Of a DNA stretch of 64,000 nt, positions 43,380 to 52,422 are shown in pieces. The DNA comes from Anaerolineales bacterium. GTDB taxonomy: Bacteria; Chloroflexota; Anaerolineae; 4572-78; J111. A model generated the notes under the pieces. It worked only from the letters and a program-made list of their open reading frames with translations, had not been told where the DNA came from and made no database searches. Numbering within the stretch: the first letter of the stretch is position 1; every line of letters begins with the position of its first letter. The DNA lies in contig JABTUW010000001.1 in the NCBI GenBank assembly GCA_015075185.1, positions 1,364,001 through 1,428,000 of the forward strand, written 5' to 3'. Made by a program: the position numbers and the translations under genes.

Positions 43380-44418
43380 ATTGGATCTGTTGTGGATTGG
43401 CAGCAGCGGCGGCATGGAACAGGCCCTGGTCGAACGGGCCGGTTTAACATTTGAAGCGATTGCGGCCCTGGGGCTGCGGGGCAAAAATCCTTTTGCGGCG
43501 GCGCAGGGATTGTGGGCACTCAGCCAGGGTTATCGCCAGAGCCGCCAGATAATGCGCCGTTTCCGGCCTGACGTGCTCTTTGTGACTGGCGGCTATGTTT
43601 GTGTTCCGGTCACGCTGGCAGCGCGGCAGGGGGGCGTGCCGGTGATTATTTATTTACCGGATATTGAGCCGGGCCTGGCGATCAAATTTCTGGCCCGCTT
43701 CGCCGTCAGGGTGGTCGTAACGGCGCCGGAGGCCCAGCAGTTCTTTAAACCCGGCTTGACTGTTGTCACCGGTTACCCGGTGCGCGATAACCTCTTCTCC
43801 CCCTCCTTGAAAGAAGGGGGTTGGGGGGAGGTCAAAGCCACGGCCCGCCGCCAATTAGGCTTGCGCGATGACTTGCCGGTGTTAATGGTTTTTGGCGGCA
43901 GCCGGGGGGCGCGCAGCATCAACCAGGCAGTGACGCAGGATCTGGAAAGTTATCTGCAAATCTGCCAGGTGGTGCATGTGACCGGGACGCTGGATGAAGC
44001 CTGGGTGCTGGCTCGCCGGGCGGAATTATCGCCCGAATGGCAGACCCGCTATCACGTATCGGCTTATCTGCACGACGAAATGGTCACGACTCTGCTGGCG
44101 GCTGACCTGGTGATTTCGCGAGCCGGAGCCAGTGTTTTGGGCGAGTTTCCGGCAGCGGGGTTGCCGGCAATTCTGGTTCCGTATCCCTATGCCGGGGCGC
44201 ACCAGAACCGGAATGCGGAGTACCTGGCGCACTATCAAGCCGCCGTGGTCATCAAGGACGCGGAGTTGAGTCAGAGATTAAAGGGAACAGTGCTTGAGTT
44301 GATAACGGATCAAGACAAGCTGCGGGCGATGAGTCGCGCCAGCGCCCGCCTGGCCCAACCGGAAGCCGCAACTCGTTTAGCTCAAGTCATTGTGGAGGTG
44401 AGAGACCGTGGAAATTAA
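43291..44418 (+). CDS. murG: UDP-N-acetylglucosamine--lipid I GlcNAc transferase
   Basis: The protein begins VRLIISGGGTGGHVYPALAV, the MurG N-terminal G-loop. The C-domain carries VFGGSRGARSIN, ISRAGASVLGEFPAAGLPAILVPYP and AHQNRNAEYL. The frame is open further upstream inside ftsW, but GTG 43291 with GAGGAG is the correct start (375 residues). It makes lipid II on the inner face of the membrane. Residues FSPSLKEGGWGEVKA (about 169-183) come from an in-frame CCCCCTCCTT/AAGGGGG palindrome that looks like an inserted repeat. Confidence 0.95.
   Translation: MRLIISGGGTGGHVYPALAVVPKLRQQCAELDLLWIGSSGGMEQALVERAGLTFEAIAALGLRGKNPFAAAQGLWALSQGYRQSRQIMRRFRPDVLFVTGGYVCVPVTLAARQGGVPVIIYLPDIEPGLAIKFLARFAVRVVVTAPEAQQFFKPGLTVVTGYPVRDNLFSPSLKEGGWGEVKATARRQLGLRDDLPVLMVFGGSRGARSINQAVTQDLESYLQICQVVHVTGTLDEAWVLARRAELSPEWQTRYHVSAYLHDEMVTTLLAADLVISRAGASVLGEFPAAGLPAILVPYPYAGAHQNRNAEYLAHYQAAVVIKDAELSQRLKGTVLELITDQDKLRAMSRASARLAQPEAATRLAQVIVEVRDRGN
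43798..43832. repeat. Palindromic repeat inserted in frame within murG
   Basis: CCCCCTCCTT-GAAAG-AAGGGGG followed by GGGGAGG is a type of palindrome usually met between genes. Here it is translated as SPSLKEGGWGEV, between the two MurG domains. Confidence 0.65.
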
Positions 44419-45193
44419 TTGGACCTTTCTAACCTATTTGGTGGTGGCACTTTTTGCCCTCTCAGGATTCCTGAGGGGCTGGTGGAAAGAAGCTATTACC
44501 ACCCTGTTCCTGGCCATCCTGGTTTTTCTCCTAAGAGTGCCGGGTGTCGCTCAGGCCTTGATTAGTCTTGTCAATGGGATTCTGGCCTTTATTTGGGGAA
44601 TTCTACCCCCCTCCGCTCAGGTCTTTTTAACGGATCTCTTTCAAAGGGCTTTTGGCATCAGCACCACCGGTGGGGTAATTCAGGCCGACGCGAACAGTGG
44701 ACAAACTTGGTTGGTGCTGCTAATTGTTTTTATTGTCATTGCCAGCCTGATTGGGTGGATAACTCTACCAAATCGGCTTGATAAACCCAAAGGGGTGGGC
44801 TACGCGCCAACTCCGCTTGGCAGTATCTTAGGTGGGTTAATCGGTGGTTTTAACGGGTTACTGGTTATTAGTTTGGTTAGAGAATATTTGGACGGGCGCA
44901 ACTTGCCCGGCGGCGGCAGTTCGCTTCCAGCAGAAATTACGACGACCGGAGGAGGTACGGCCGGGGTCGCTTCGTCCGGGGTTTCATTGCAGGCAACCCA
45001 ATTGCCAAGTTTCACTGTTTTGGACAGCTTTTTGCCCTGGATCGTCATTTTGGTTGGCCTCTTGTTTGTCCTGGCTGTTTTTAGAAACAGAATTCAAATC
45101 ACAACAGATAAAAACAAGTTTAGAAAAATTGAGTATAGGGCGCCCCTTGGTTATAAAAAATATGAGTATGCTCCACCACCGCCACCTAAGTAG
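44408..45193 (+). CDS. CvpA-like membrane protein (tandem copy 1)
   Basis: The 261-residue protein has about five hydrophobic helices, with WTFLTYLVVALFALSGFLRGWWKEA at the N-terminus. The FxGxxRGWWKEAI pattern resembles the start of CvpA-family proteins. A conserved GGFNGLLVISLVREYLDGRNLPGG segment sits near residue 140, and a basic Pro-ending C-terminus follows the last helix. The start is a GTG overlapping murG by 11 bp, with GGAGGTGAG upstream. It is a paralogue of the next gene. Function is unknown; dcw position suggests an envelope or division role. Confidence 0.75.
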   Translation: MEINWTFLTYLVVALFALSGFLRGWWKEAITTLFLAILVFLLRVPGVAQALISLVNGILAFIWGILPPSAQVFLTDLFQRAFGISTTGGVIQADANSGQTWLVLLIVFIVIASLIGWITLPNRLDKPKGVGYAPTPLGSILGGLIGGFNGLLVISLVREYLDGRNLPGGGSSLPAEITTTGGGTAGVASSGVSLQATQLPSFTVLDSFLPWIVILVGLLFVLAVFRNRIQITTDKNKFRKIEYRAPLGYKKYEYAPPPPPK

Positions 45194-45258
45194 ACAAAAC
45201 AGTACTCCTATGAGAAATGTACCTCGTTTGGAGCAACAGACATTAAAGGTAAGAAACT

Positions 45259-46053
45259 ATGCAAATTAATTGGACGCTTATCACTTGCGTGGTCATCGTT
45301 TTTTTTGCCTGGTCTGGCTATGCGCGCGGTTGGTGGAAAGAGGCGATTACAACAGCTTTTCTGGCTGTACTTATTTTACTGTTACAGCAACCAGCTTGGG
45401 CTAAAAGTTTAATTGATGGATTTAACAGTCTGGTCAGCACAATTTGGGGATTTATTCCCAGTTCAATTCAGACTTTAATCAACGATATTTTGGAAACTTT
45501 TCTGGGTGTCAGTACCGGTGGAGGCGCTATTCAAGCCAATGCCAGTGATCCGGGAACATGGATCATCATTCTAATCTTAGCTGTAGCAGTTTCGACACTG
45601 CTTGGCCGGGCTGCATTTGCCAACAAACCAACTCCGCTGGGGGCTATCTTTGGTGTGTTGATTGGCAGCACAAATGGTTTTTTGGTGCTCAATTTAGTTA
45701 GAGAATACCTGGACGGGCGTGCCTTGCCTGGTCGAGCTGTTGCTTCCGCCGAAATAACCCAAGCTGGGACGAGCGCTTTCGGCCCAGCTAGTCCGACGAT
45801 TTCTATTCAGGCGACTAATCTACCAAGCTTCACGATTTTGGATAGCGCTGTTCCCTATATTTTTATTGGGGCTGGTCTTGTGCTTGCCATTGCCGTAATC
45901 AATACCCGGATTGCATTGAAAACAAATAAAGAAGGCGGGCGTAAAATTGATACCAAAGTAGTGCCGCCCTTCTATAAATCTGGCCCGCCCCCTAAACCGA
46001 CAGAATTGAATACCTTGGTTAAAGACATTAAAAAAATGTTTAATGAAAGTTGA
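45259..46053 (+). CDS. CvpA-like membrane protein (tandem copy 2)
   Basis: The 264-residue paralogue of the upstream gene shares the INWT start, RGWWKEAITT, TPLGAIFGVLIGSTNGFLVLN, VREYLDGRALPGR and LPSFTILDS. It has the same layout of helices and an extracytoplasmic loop, but a longer hydrophilic C-terminus ending in LNTLVKDIKKMFNES. The two copies have diverged widely in the loop, so the duplication is old. Function is unknown. The stop codon overlaps possible upstream starts of murC. Confidence 0.75.
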   Translation: MQINWTLITCVVIVFFAWSGYARGWWKEAITTAFLAVLILLLQQPAWAKSLIDGFNSLVSTIWGFIPSSIQTLINDILETFLGVSTGGGAIQANASDPGTWIIILILAVAVSTLLGRAAFANKPTPLGAIFGVLIGSTNGFLVLNLVREYLDGRALPGRAVASAEITQAGTSAFGPASPTISIQATNLPSFTILDSAVPYIFIGAGLVLAIAVINTRIALKTNKEGGRKIDTKVVPPFYKSGPPPKPTELNTLVKDIKKMFNES

Positions 46054-46082
46054 AGTGGTTAGCTGAATTGCGAAATTTTGAC

Positions 46083-47450
46083 ATGCCGCACATTCATCTC
46101 ATCGGCATTGGCGGCGCGGGATTGTCCGCCATTGCCACCGTACTTTTACAACAAGGCTATCAGGTCTCCGGCTCAGATCGGGAAGACTCGGTTGCCACAG
46201 CCCGGCTGGCTCAACAGGGCGCGACGGTTTTCATCGGCCACAAGGCAGAAAACCTGGCCGGCTCGATTGACACGGTGGTGATATCGTCGGCCATCCCTGC
46301 CGATAACCCGGAACTGGTCGAGGTCCGGCGGCGCGGCCTGCCCGTAGTCAAGCGGGCCGAATGGCTGGGGCAGATGATGCAGGCTAAGGTCGGCCTGGCG
46401 GTGGCCGGCACGCATGGCAAAACGACGACAACGGCCATGCTGGCCTTTATCTTGCAGCAGGCCGGGCAAGACCCGACTTACATTGTCGGCGGCTTCATCC
46501 CGCAGTTAGAGACCAATGCCGCTGCAGGCCGGGGAAGCGCTTTTGTGATTGAGGCCGACGAGTACGATTACATGTTTTTGGGTTTGCGCCCGGAAATTGC
46601 GGTGGTGACTATTGTCGAGTGGGACCATCCCGATATGTTTCCTTCAGCCCAGGCCCTGACTCAAGCCTTTGAGGATTTTGTGCGACTCGTGCCGCAGCAT
46701 GGCCTGGTTATTGGCTGTGGGGATGATCCCGGTGCGGTGCGGGTGATTGCCCAGGCAGCCGCCAAAACGACCACTTACGGCCTGCGCCCTGAAAATGAGT
46801 GGCAAGCAGTAGACATTCAGCCTAACAAGCGGGGTGGTCACGATTTCAAGATGGTGGGGCAAGATGGCATCTTGCCCCACATCACCGTGTCGCTGGCGGT
46901 ACCGGGGCTGCATAATGTCTGCAATGCGCTGGCGGCGTTGATTGCCGCCGCGCGGGCCGGGGTTGAACTGATCCAGGCGGCTGAAATTATCGGCCAATTC
47001 AAGGGTGTCGGACGCCGTTTTGAGCTAAAAGGCGAGATAAACGGGGTGGCTGTGATTGACGATTACGCCCACCACCCCACGGAAATCAGGGCGACGTTGG
47101 CTGCGGCCCGGTCGCGTTTTGCCGGCCGGCCTATCTGGGCAGCTTTTCAGCCGCATACCTTTAGCCGCACCCTGGCTCTGCTCGACGACTTTGCCCAGGC
47201 CTTCGCCGATGCCGATCACGTTGTTCTGGTAAATATTTTTGCCTCTCGTGAAACCGACCAGGGCCTGGTCAAAAGCAGCGATATCCTGGCCCGCATGAGT
47301 CACCCCGACGCCCGCTACCTCGGCTCGCTCAGCGCCGCCGCCGATTACCTGGCGGCCCATCTCGCTCCCCCGGCGGTCTTGGTGACGATGGGGGCCGGGA
47401 ATAGTTATTTAATAGGAGAGAGCGTATTAAAAAAGTTAGTACTCAGGTGA
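46083..47450 (+). CDS. murC: UDP-N-acetylmuramate--L-alanine ligase
   Basis: The Mur ligase begins MPHIHLIGIGGAGLSAIA, then has ATP loop GTHGKTTTTAML, VIEADEYDYMF and VIDDYAHHPTEIRATL. These are MurC signatures. An in-frame TTG at 46050 is possible, but the ATG at 46083 matches the family start. The C-terminal codons and TGA stop lie inside the terminal inverted repeat of a small element (47445-47521), so the protein end was probably set by that insertion. It ligates L-Ala to UDP-MurNAc. Confidence 0.95.
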   Translation: MPHIHLIGIGGAGLSAIATVLLQQGYQVSGSDREDSVATARLAQQGATVFIGHKAENLAGSIDTVVISSAIPADNPELVEVRRRGLPVVKRAEWLGQMMQAKVGLAVAGTHGKTTTTAMLAFILQQAGQDPTYIVGGFIPQLETNAAAGRGSAFVIEADEYDYMFLGLRPEIAVVTIVEWDHPDMFPSAQALTQAFEDFVRLVPQHGLVIGCGDDPGAVRVIAQAAAKTTTYGLRPENEWQAVDIQPNKRGGHDFKMVGQDGILPHITVSLAVPGLHNVCNALAALIAAARAGVELIQAAEIIGQFKGVGRRFELKGEINGVAVIDDYAHHPTEIRATLAAARSRFAGRPIWAAFQPHTFSRTLALLDDFAQAFADADHVVLVNIFASRETDQGLVKSSDILARMSHPDARYLGSLSAAADYLAAHLAPPAVLVTMGAGNSYLIGESVLKKLVLR

Positions 47451-47521
47451 CTGGCACTTTTCTCTTTTGGCAAGGCGATTGAGAACAGCGAAGCTTAGAG
47501 CTAACCAAGTGCCAGTCACCT
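47445..47521. mobile_element. MITE-like element (77 bp) with 15-bp perfect terminal inverted repeats
   Basis: AGGTGACTGGCACTT (47445-47459) and its exact inverse (47507-47521) bound a 47-bp centre without an open frame. The murC stop codon TGA is at 47448-47450, within the left repeat. Confidence 0.7.
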
Positions 47522-47563
47522 TTAGCCTTTTTTATTTTCTTATTTGAGATTTAGGAGCAAACA

Positions 47564-47797
47564 ATGGCTGAAACTAAACTGAAGTTAATCAAGAATCAAA
47601 ATGCCTTTACCGGCAAAAGGGTCGAGTCTAAAACTCGCGTGCCCCGGATCATTGCTAAACCGGTTCTCACCCCGGAAGAACACGCCGAAGCGGCTCGTTT
47701 CAAAGCCTTGACTGCCGCCAAAGCGGCCCGTCAAGCGATGCTCCACCGGATTATGAGTGAGCTGCAAGAAGTGGATGAGATCGAGCCAGCCGCCTAA
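47564..47797 (+). CDS. Small hypothetical basic protein in the dcw cluster
   Basis: The product is 77 residues. The N-terminal 40 are Lys/Arg-rich with little order; the second half ([22 protein letters not shown] onwards) should form one amphipathic helix. A TTAGGAG site precedes the ATG. It has no recognised family. It lies between murC and murB. Probably real because of its ribosome site and coding-like composition, but this is not certain. Confidence 0.65.
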   Translation: MAETKLKLIKNQNAFTGKRVESKTRVPRIIAKPVLTPEEHAEAARFKALTAAKAARQAMLHRIMSELQEVDEIEPAA

Positions 47798-47837
47798 TAA
47801 TGACGTTTCAGCGTCGAACGTTGAACGTTTAACATTT

Positions 47838-48818
47838 ATGACGGCCCTGGCGGCTGTTTTTGGTGATAGACCGCGCCGGGATGAACCCCTCGCGGGACAT
47901 ACCACGCTCCGGCTGGGCGGTCCCGCCGAGGTGTGGCTGGCGGTGGAGAATGTGGATGAGTTGATGACCGCTGTCACCCTGGCCCGGCAGCACCACGTGC
48001 CCATCTTTATGCTCGGCGGTGGCGCAAATCTGCTCATCAGCGATGCCGGCATTCGCGGGTTGGTCATCGAAAACCGGGCCAATCGGGTCGAATTTCCCTC
48101 TTTTGAAAAGGAAAAGAGGGGAGAGGTTAAAATTATTGCCGAGAGCGGCACAGTCCTACCCAACCTGGCCCGCCGCTGCGCCAAGCGGGGCCTGAGTGGA
48201 TTGGAGTGGGCGGTCGGTGTGCCGGGCACGATCGGTGGGGCTGTGGTCAACAATGCCGGCGCTTACGGCAGCGACATAGCCCACAACCTCAGCCGGGCCG
48301 AACTGCTTGCTCCCACCGGCAAGCGGGTCTGGCAGCCGGTTGAGTGGTTTGAGTATGGTTACCGCACGTCGTGGTTAAAAAGAAATAGTCAACAGTCAAC
48401 GGTCAATCGTCAATTGTCAAGGGGTGGCGGTCGGCAGTCAGCGGTCAGCGGTCAAAGTGAAGGTTGGATTGTTTTGCAGGCTGAATTACACCTGACCCCT
48501 ACCCCGGCGGTCGAGGTCAAGGCCCGTATGGATGAATTCAACCGCCGACGCAAGGCTACTCAGCCGCCTGGAGCAACGATTGGCAGTATGTTTAAAAACC
48601 CGCCGGGCGATTATGCTGGCCGGCTGATCGAGGCGGCGGGCTTGAAAGGTTGCAGAATAGGCCAGGCCCAGATTTCACCCCTTCACGCCAATTTTTTCCA
48701 AAACCTGGGCGGGGCCACGGCGACAGAGGTTATGGGGTTAATCCAAACAGCCCGCGAAACGGTTGAGGCCAGGTTTGGGGTGAAACTGGAGTTGGAAATC
48801 GAGGTTGTCGGGGAATGA
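47838..48818 (+). CDS. murB: UDP-N-acetylenolpyruvoylglucosamine reductase
   Basis: The FAD-binding reductase has [57 protein letters not shown] and [29 protein letters not shown], all MurB hallmarks. ATG 47838 fits; an upstream GTG only adds 27 unrelated residues. Two repeats are read in frame. One is a CCCTCTTTT/AAAAGAGGG palindrome ([13 protein letters not shown], about residues 85-97). The other is an 80-bp block of heptads (about residues 184-210, [12 protein letters not shown] onwards). Both would lie in surface loops. Confidence 0.94.
   Translation: MTALAAVFGDRPRRDEPLAGHTTLRLGGPAEVWLAVENVDELMTAVTLARQHHVPIFMLGGGANLLISDAGIRGLVIENRANRVEFPSFEKEKRGEVKIIAESGTVLPNLARRCAKRGLSGLEWAVGVPGTIGGAVVNNAGAYGSDIAHNLSRAELLAPTGKRVWQPVEWFEYGYRTSWLKRNSQQSTVNRQLSRGGGRQSAVSGQSEGWIVLQAELHLTPTPAVEVKARMDEFNRRRKATQPPGATIGSMFKNPPGDYAGRLIEAAGLKGCRIGQAQISPLHANFFQNLGGATATEVMGLIQTARETVEARFGVKLELEIEVVGE
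48387..48467. repeat. 7-bp repeat block inside murB, in frame
   Basis: GTCAACA, GTCAACG, GTCAATC, GTCAATT, GTCAAGG, then GGTGGCG, GTCGGCA, GTCAGCG, GTCAGCG, GTCAAAG. This is the same class as the intergenic blocks, but here it keeps the murB frame open. It encodes a Ser/Gln/Gly-rich insert. Confidence 0.85.
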
Positions 48819-48889
48819 AAAGAAGGGAATTGGGGAAATTCAGCAGTCCAGTTTCCGCAAATCCGTCAATTCTCTGAGAGAGGATTTTT

Positions 48890-50023
48890 GTGAGTTTTTC
48901 TGAGAAGCATCGAAAACTTCGCGTCGGGGTGCTCTTTGGCGGGCAGAGCGGCGAGCATGAGGTCAGCCTGACCTCCGCCCAGGGCATCATGGAGGCGATG
49001 GACAAGCATAAATACGAAGTCGTGCCTATTGGTATTACTAAAAGCGGGCACTGGTTGACCGGCGGGGATATTCACCAGCAGTTGCTCGATGCCGCCGCTG
49101 GCCATCCGGTGATCGAAGCCGGGGTCAAAGCGGAACCCGGCCAGGCCGCACCCGTGGAGAACGCGCTGGCCTTACCCATTTCTGCCACCGGCCCGCTGGA
49201 CGTGGTTTTTCCAGTCCTACATGGTCCTTTTGGCGAGGATGGCACGGTGCAGGGTTTTTTGGAACTGGTCGGTATCCCCTACGTGGGCGCGGGCGTTCTC
49301 GGCAGCGCGGCGGGGATGGACAAGGCTGTCTGCAAAGATATTTTTCGGGCGCATGGGCTGCCGATTGTGATTCACCGGACCTTCTTACGGAAACAATGGC
49401 AAAAAGACCCCCAGTCGGTGATTGACGAGTGCGAGGCAGCTATTCCTTACCCGATGTTTGTCAAACCGGCCAACCTGGGCAGCAGCGTGGGCATCCATAA
49501 AGCAAAAAATCGCGAGGATTTGTGGATGGGGCTGGAAGATGCGGTCCGTTATGATCGCAAACTGGTTGTCGAGCAGGGACTGGATGCGCGTGAGATCGAG
49601 GTCAGCGTGTTAGGTAACGATGATCCTATTGCCTCGCTGCCGGGCGAGATCATTCCTTCGCGCGAATTTTACAGTTACGCCGCCAAATATATTGACGGCA
49701 CGTCGGAGCTGCTCATTCCGGCCCCCTTGAGCCAAGAACACACCGAACTGGTCCAGCAACTGGCTATTATGAGCTTTAAGGCTCTGGACTGCGCCGGCCT
49801 GGCCCGCTGCGACATGCTCCTGGAAAAAGCTACCGGCGAGGTTTTTATCAACGAGATCAATACGATGCCGGGCTTTACCCCGATCAGCATGTATCCCAAG
49901 TTATGGGCAGCCAGCGGCCTACCCTACAGCGAGCTGATTAACCGCCTGATTGAGCTGGCCTTAGAACGGCACGCGGACAAGCAGCAGTCGCAAACAACGT
50001 TTGATGTGAGGCAGGCAGAGTAG
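48890..50023 (+). CDS. ddl: D-alanine--D-alanine ligase
   Basis: The 377-residue ATP-grasp enzyme has RVGVLFGGQSGEHEVSL, FPVLHGPFGEDGTVQG, KPANLGSSVGIHKA, the EIEVSVLGND strand and INEINTMPGFTPISMYP near the end. This is the Ddl pattern. It makes D-Ala-D-Ala for MurF. The start is GTG 48890 after GAGAGAGGA. The C-terminal TTFDVRQAE is encoded by heptad-like DNA resembling the murF end, and leads into a repeat hairpin. Confidence 0.95.
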   Translation: MSFSEKHRKLRVGVLFGGQSGEHEVSLTSAQGIMEAMDKHKYEVVPIGITKSGHWLTGGDIHQQLLDAAAGHPVIEAGVKAEPGQAAPVENALALPISATGPLDVVFPVLHGPFGEDGTVQGFLELVGIPYVGAGVLGSAAGMDKAVCKDIFRAHGLPIVIHRTFLRKQWQKDPQSVIDECEAAIPYPMFVKPANLGSSVGIHKAKNREDLWMGLEDAVRYDRKLVVEQGLDAREIEVSVLGNDDPIASLPGEIIPSREFYSYAAKYIDGTSELLIPAPLSQEHTELVQQLAIMSFKALDCAGLARCDMLLEKATGEVFINEINTMPGFTPISMYPKLWAASGLPYSELINRLIELALERHADKQQSQTTFDVRQAE

Positions 50024-50091
50024 ACCGTAGACGGTAGACAGTAGACAGGGAATACAACCCCTGTTTACCGTCTACGGTCTACCGTTTACTG
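50019..50091. repeat. 7-bp repeat hairpin (GTAGACN / NGTCTAC arms)
   Basis: GTAGACC, GTAGACG, GTAGACA, GTAGACA, then GGG-AATACAA-CCC, then TGTTTAC, CGTCTAC, GGTCTAC, CGTTTAC. It is an almost perfect fold-back of about 31 bp between ddl and ftsQ, one of the clearest of its class. Confidence 0.9.
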
Positions 50092-50099
50092 AAGGAACT

Positions 50100-50984
50100 A
50101 TGTTTAAGGTCAAAAAGCAGCGACGCCGCCGATCTGAGATCCGGCTGGGGACGCAAGCGGTCAGCTACGAAGCAACAGCTTTCCAGCCGCGCTTCACCGT
50201 CACCCCGGTGCTAAATTTTTGGCAGACCCGGGGAGTGAAACTAAGCAGCCTGCTGCTTATGGCGCTACTGGGGTGGGTGCTTTATGTGCTCTTTACCCGG
50301 CCAATATTTTTCGTCCGCACGGCTGAAATCCGGGGAAATGTGGCGGTGTCGGCTCGTGAAATCTATACCATGAGCGGGATTGATCGCCAGAGCATTTTTT
50401 GGGTCAACCCGGGCGAAGTAGTTAAAAAGATTACCAGCCTGCCCAATATTAAATCGGCGGTGGTATCGCTGGCGCTGCCGGCGCGGGTGGTGATTGAAGT
50501 AAGCGAACGCCGGCCCGAATTGGTCTGGCAGACGGGCCAAACGCTGTGGTGGGTTGACCAGGAGGGCACCGTCGTGCCGCCCAAAGAGGACCTGACCGGC
50601 ATGCTGCGGATCGTTGACGACGACCGCCAGCCCCTCGAGCCTGGCTACCAGATTGATGCCAACATCGTCGAGGGGGCGCAAACGCTGCGGGTGCTGGCCC
50701 CGGATGTGTCGGTCATTCGCTACTCACGCCTGCGCGGACTCACCGTCGCTACCCCGGAAGGTTGGCCGGTCTACATGGGCAGTGGCAGTGAAATTAAGGC
50801 AAAGTTGGTCGTCTTGACCGCAGTGCTGGCCGATTTGAAAGAGCGCAATATCACCCCGGCTTATATTGACATGCGTGACCCATTGCGGCCTTTCTACAAA
50901 CCGGCTTCGGTCATCCAGATTGGACAGCCTGGGGCGAACCCCTCGAGAACACCGCCGCCCCGTCCATCAGTGCGGCCTCAGTAA
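50100..50984 (+). CDS. ftsQ: Cell division protein FtsQ
   Basis: The 294-residue bitopic protein has a basic cytosolic start (KVKKQRRRRSEIRLG), one membrane helix (about 43-62) and a POTRA domain (FFVRTAEIRGNVAVSAREIYTMSGI, about 68-95). The FtsQ beta domain follows, with VVIEVSERRPELVWQTG, and the tail is Pro-rich. It links the divisome to the FtsL/B complex. Position between ddl and ftsA is canonical. Confidence 0.92.
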   Translation: MFKVKKQRRRRSEIRLGTQAVSYEATAFQPRFTVTPVLNFWQTRGVKLSSLLLMALLGWVLYVLFTRPIFFVRTAEIRGNVAVSAREIYTMSGIDRQSIFWVNPGEVVKKITSLPNIKSAVVSLALPARVVIEVSERRPELVWQTGQTLWWVDQEGTVVPPKEDLTGMLRIVDDDRQPLEPGYQIDANIVEGAQTLRVLAPDVSVIRYSRLRGLTVATPEGWPVYMGSGSEIKAKLVVLTAVLADLKERNITPAYIDMRDPLRPFYKPASVIQIGQPGANPSRTPPPRPSVRPQ

Positions 50985-51104
50985 AGCGGGTGTCCGCGGA
51001 CCAGCGCAGGGGGTAGGTGCGGAGTCACATGGAGCAGTATAGCATAGGGTGGTGTAAGTTCAAGAATTTTAAGGAATATACACAAGATGTTGTGGGTAAA
51101 CCTA

Positions 51105-51133
51105 TTGCAAAATACTACATATTGTGGTAAACT
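51105..51133 (+). promoter_or_regulatory. Possible internal promoter before ftsA
   Basis: TTGCAA and TAAACT are 17 bp apart, in a 211-bp A/T-rich gap (50985-51195) that contrasts with the tight packing elsewhere in the cluster. Match quality is moderate (4 of 6 in each box). Confidence 0.4.
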
Positions 51134-51195
51134 AAATTTTGCATCTTACCGGCTTTATTTGCCGATTGTGACAATGAGGGGCGAGGAGGCCTAGG

Positions 51196-52422
51196 GTGGA
51201 TCGGACAGTTGTGGCCTTAGATATAGGCACTACCAAAATCTGCACCCTTGTGGCTGAAGTTAGCCCGCCTCCTGAGAATGCCATGCGTATCGTCGGCGTT
51301 GGAGTGGTCCCGTCGAAGGGCATCCGCAAGGGCGTGGTGGTCAATGTTGGCGAGGTAACAGCGGCGATTACAGAGTCAATTCACCGGGCCGAACGGACTT
51401 CCGGCTATGCTGTCGCCAGCGCCTACGTGGGGTTAGCCGGGGCGCACATTAGCTCGATTAATAGCCGTGGGGTGATTGCCATCAGCCGGGGCGAGCGGGG
51501 TATTCGCCCGGTGGATGTCGAGCGGGTCCTGGAGCAGGCGCGGGCTATTGACATTCCACACAACCGGGAAATTCTGCACATTATCCCGCGCGGCTTTACC
51601 GTAGACGGCGACGACGGGGTGCGTGATCCGCTGGGCATGCAAGCCTACCGGCTGGAAGTCGAGGCCCATATTGTAACCGGCTCGACCTCCTCCATCCGCA
51701 ACCTGATCAAGTGTGTCCAGAATGCCGGCATTCAGATTGACGCCCTGGTGCTGGAACCTTTAGCCTCCGGTGAGGCCGCCCTGACCGATATCGAGCGCGA
51801 AATGGGCGTGGTGCTGGTGGATATTGGCGGCGGCACCACCGATATTGCCATCTTCATCGAAGGCAGTATCTGGCACACTGTGGTTTTGCCCACCGGCGGC
51901 GAGCAGGTGACCAATGACATCGCCGTAGGGCTGCGCACGCCGTTCAGCACCGCCGAGGAGCTTAAAATCAAGTACGGTCACGCCCTCCCCCACACCCTCA
52001 TGCCCGAAGAGACCGTCAGAGTCAATATGTTTGGCGAGGATGGCCAGCAGAATATTTCGCGCCAATTTTTGTCTGAAATTATCGAAGCCCGGGCCGAAGA
52101 AATTCTGGAGATGGTCTTGAAAGAGATCAAGCGGAGCGGTTACGATGGCCTGCTCCCGGCGGGGCTGGTTTTATGCGGCGGCACCGCCGACCTGGCCGGA
52201 TTGAGAGATTTGGCTCGTGACATTATGGGTTTACCCGCCCGCATCGGCGAGCCGCAGAATTTGCGTGGCCTGGTAGACACGCTGCAAAGCCCGGCTTTTA
52301 CCACCGGCGTGGGACTGCTGGAATGGGGCATCAAGCACGACCTGCCCCAGCGAGCAAATCACCAACCCAGTGGTAGTTCATTAAAGATGCCAGGATGGTT
52401 GAAAGTGTTTTTACCGGGGTAG
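51196..52422 (+). CDS. ftsA: Cell division protein FtsA
   Basis: The 408-residue actin-like ATPase has the phosphate-1 strand VALDIGTTKICTLV, the SHS2 (1C) domain with RGVIAISRG, VLVDIGGGTTDIAIF, LPTGGEQVTND and VLCGGTADLAGL. The end, KMPGWLKVFLPG, is the amphipathic membrane-targeting helix that tethers FtsZ filaments. The start is a GTG with GAGGAGG upstream. Confidence 0.96.
   Translation: MDRTVVALDIGTTKICTLVAEVSPPPENAMRIVGVGVVPSKGIRKGVVVNVGEVTAAITESIHRAERTSGYAVASAYVGLAGAHISSINSRGVIAISRGERGIRPVDVERVLEQARAIDIPHNREILHIIPRGFTVDGDDGVRDPLGMQAYRLEVEAHIVTGSTSSIRNLIKCVQNAGIQIDALVLEPLASGEAALTDIEREMGVVLVDIGGGTTDIAIFIEGSIWHTVVLPTGGEQVTNDIAVGLRTPFSTAEELKIKYGHALPHTLMPEETVRVNMFGEDGQQNISRQFLSEIIEARAEEILEMVLKEIKRSGYDGLLPAGLVLCGGTADLAGLRDLARDIMGLPARIGEPQNLRGLVDTLQSPAFTTGVGLLEWGIKHDLPQRANHQPSGSSLKMPGWLKVFLPG

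Noticed and set aside
50019..50091. CRISPR array
   Set aside because: The regular short units have a 7-bp period with inverted arms and no spacers, and no cas gene is present.
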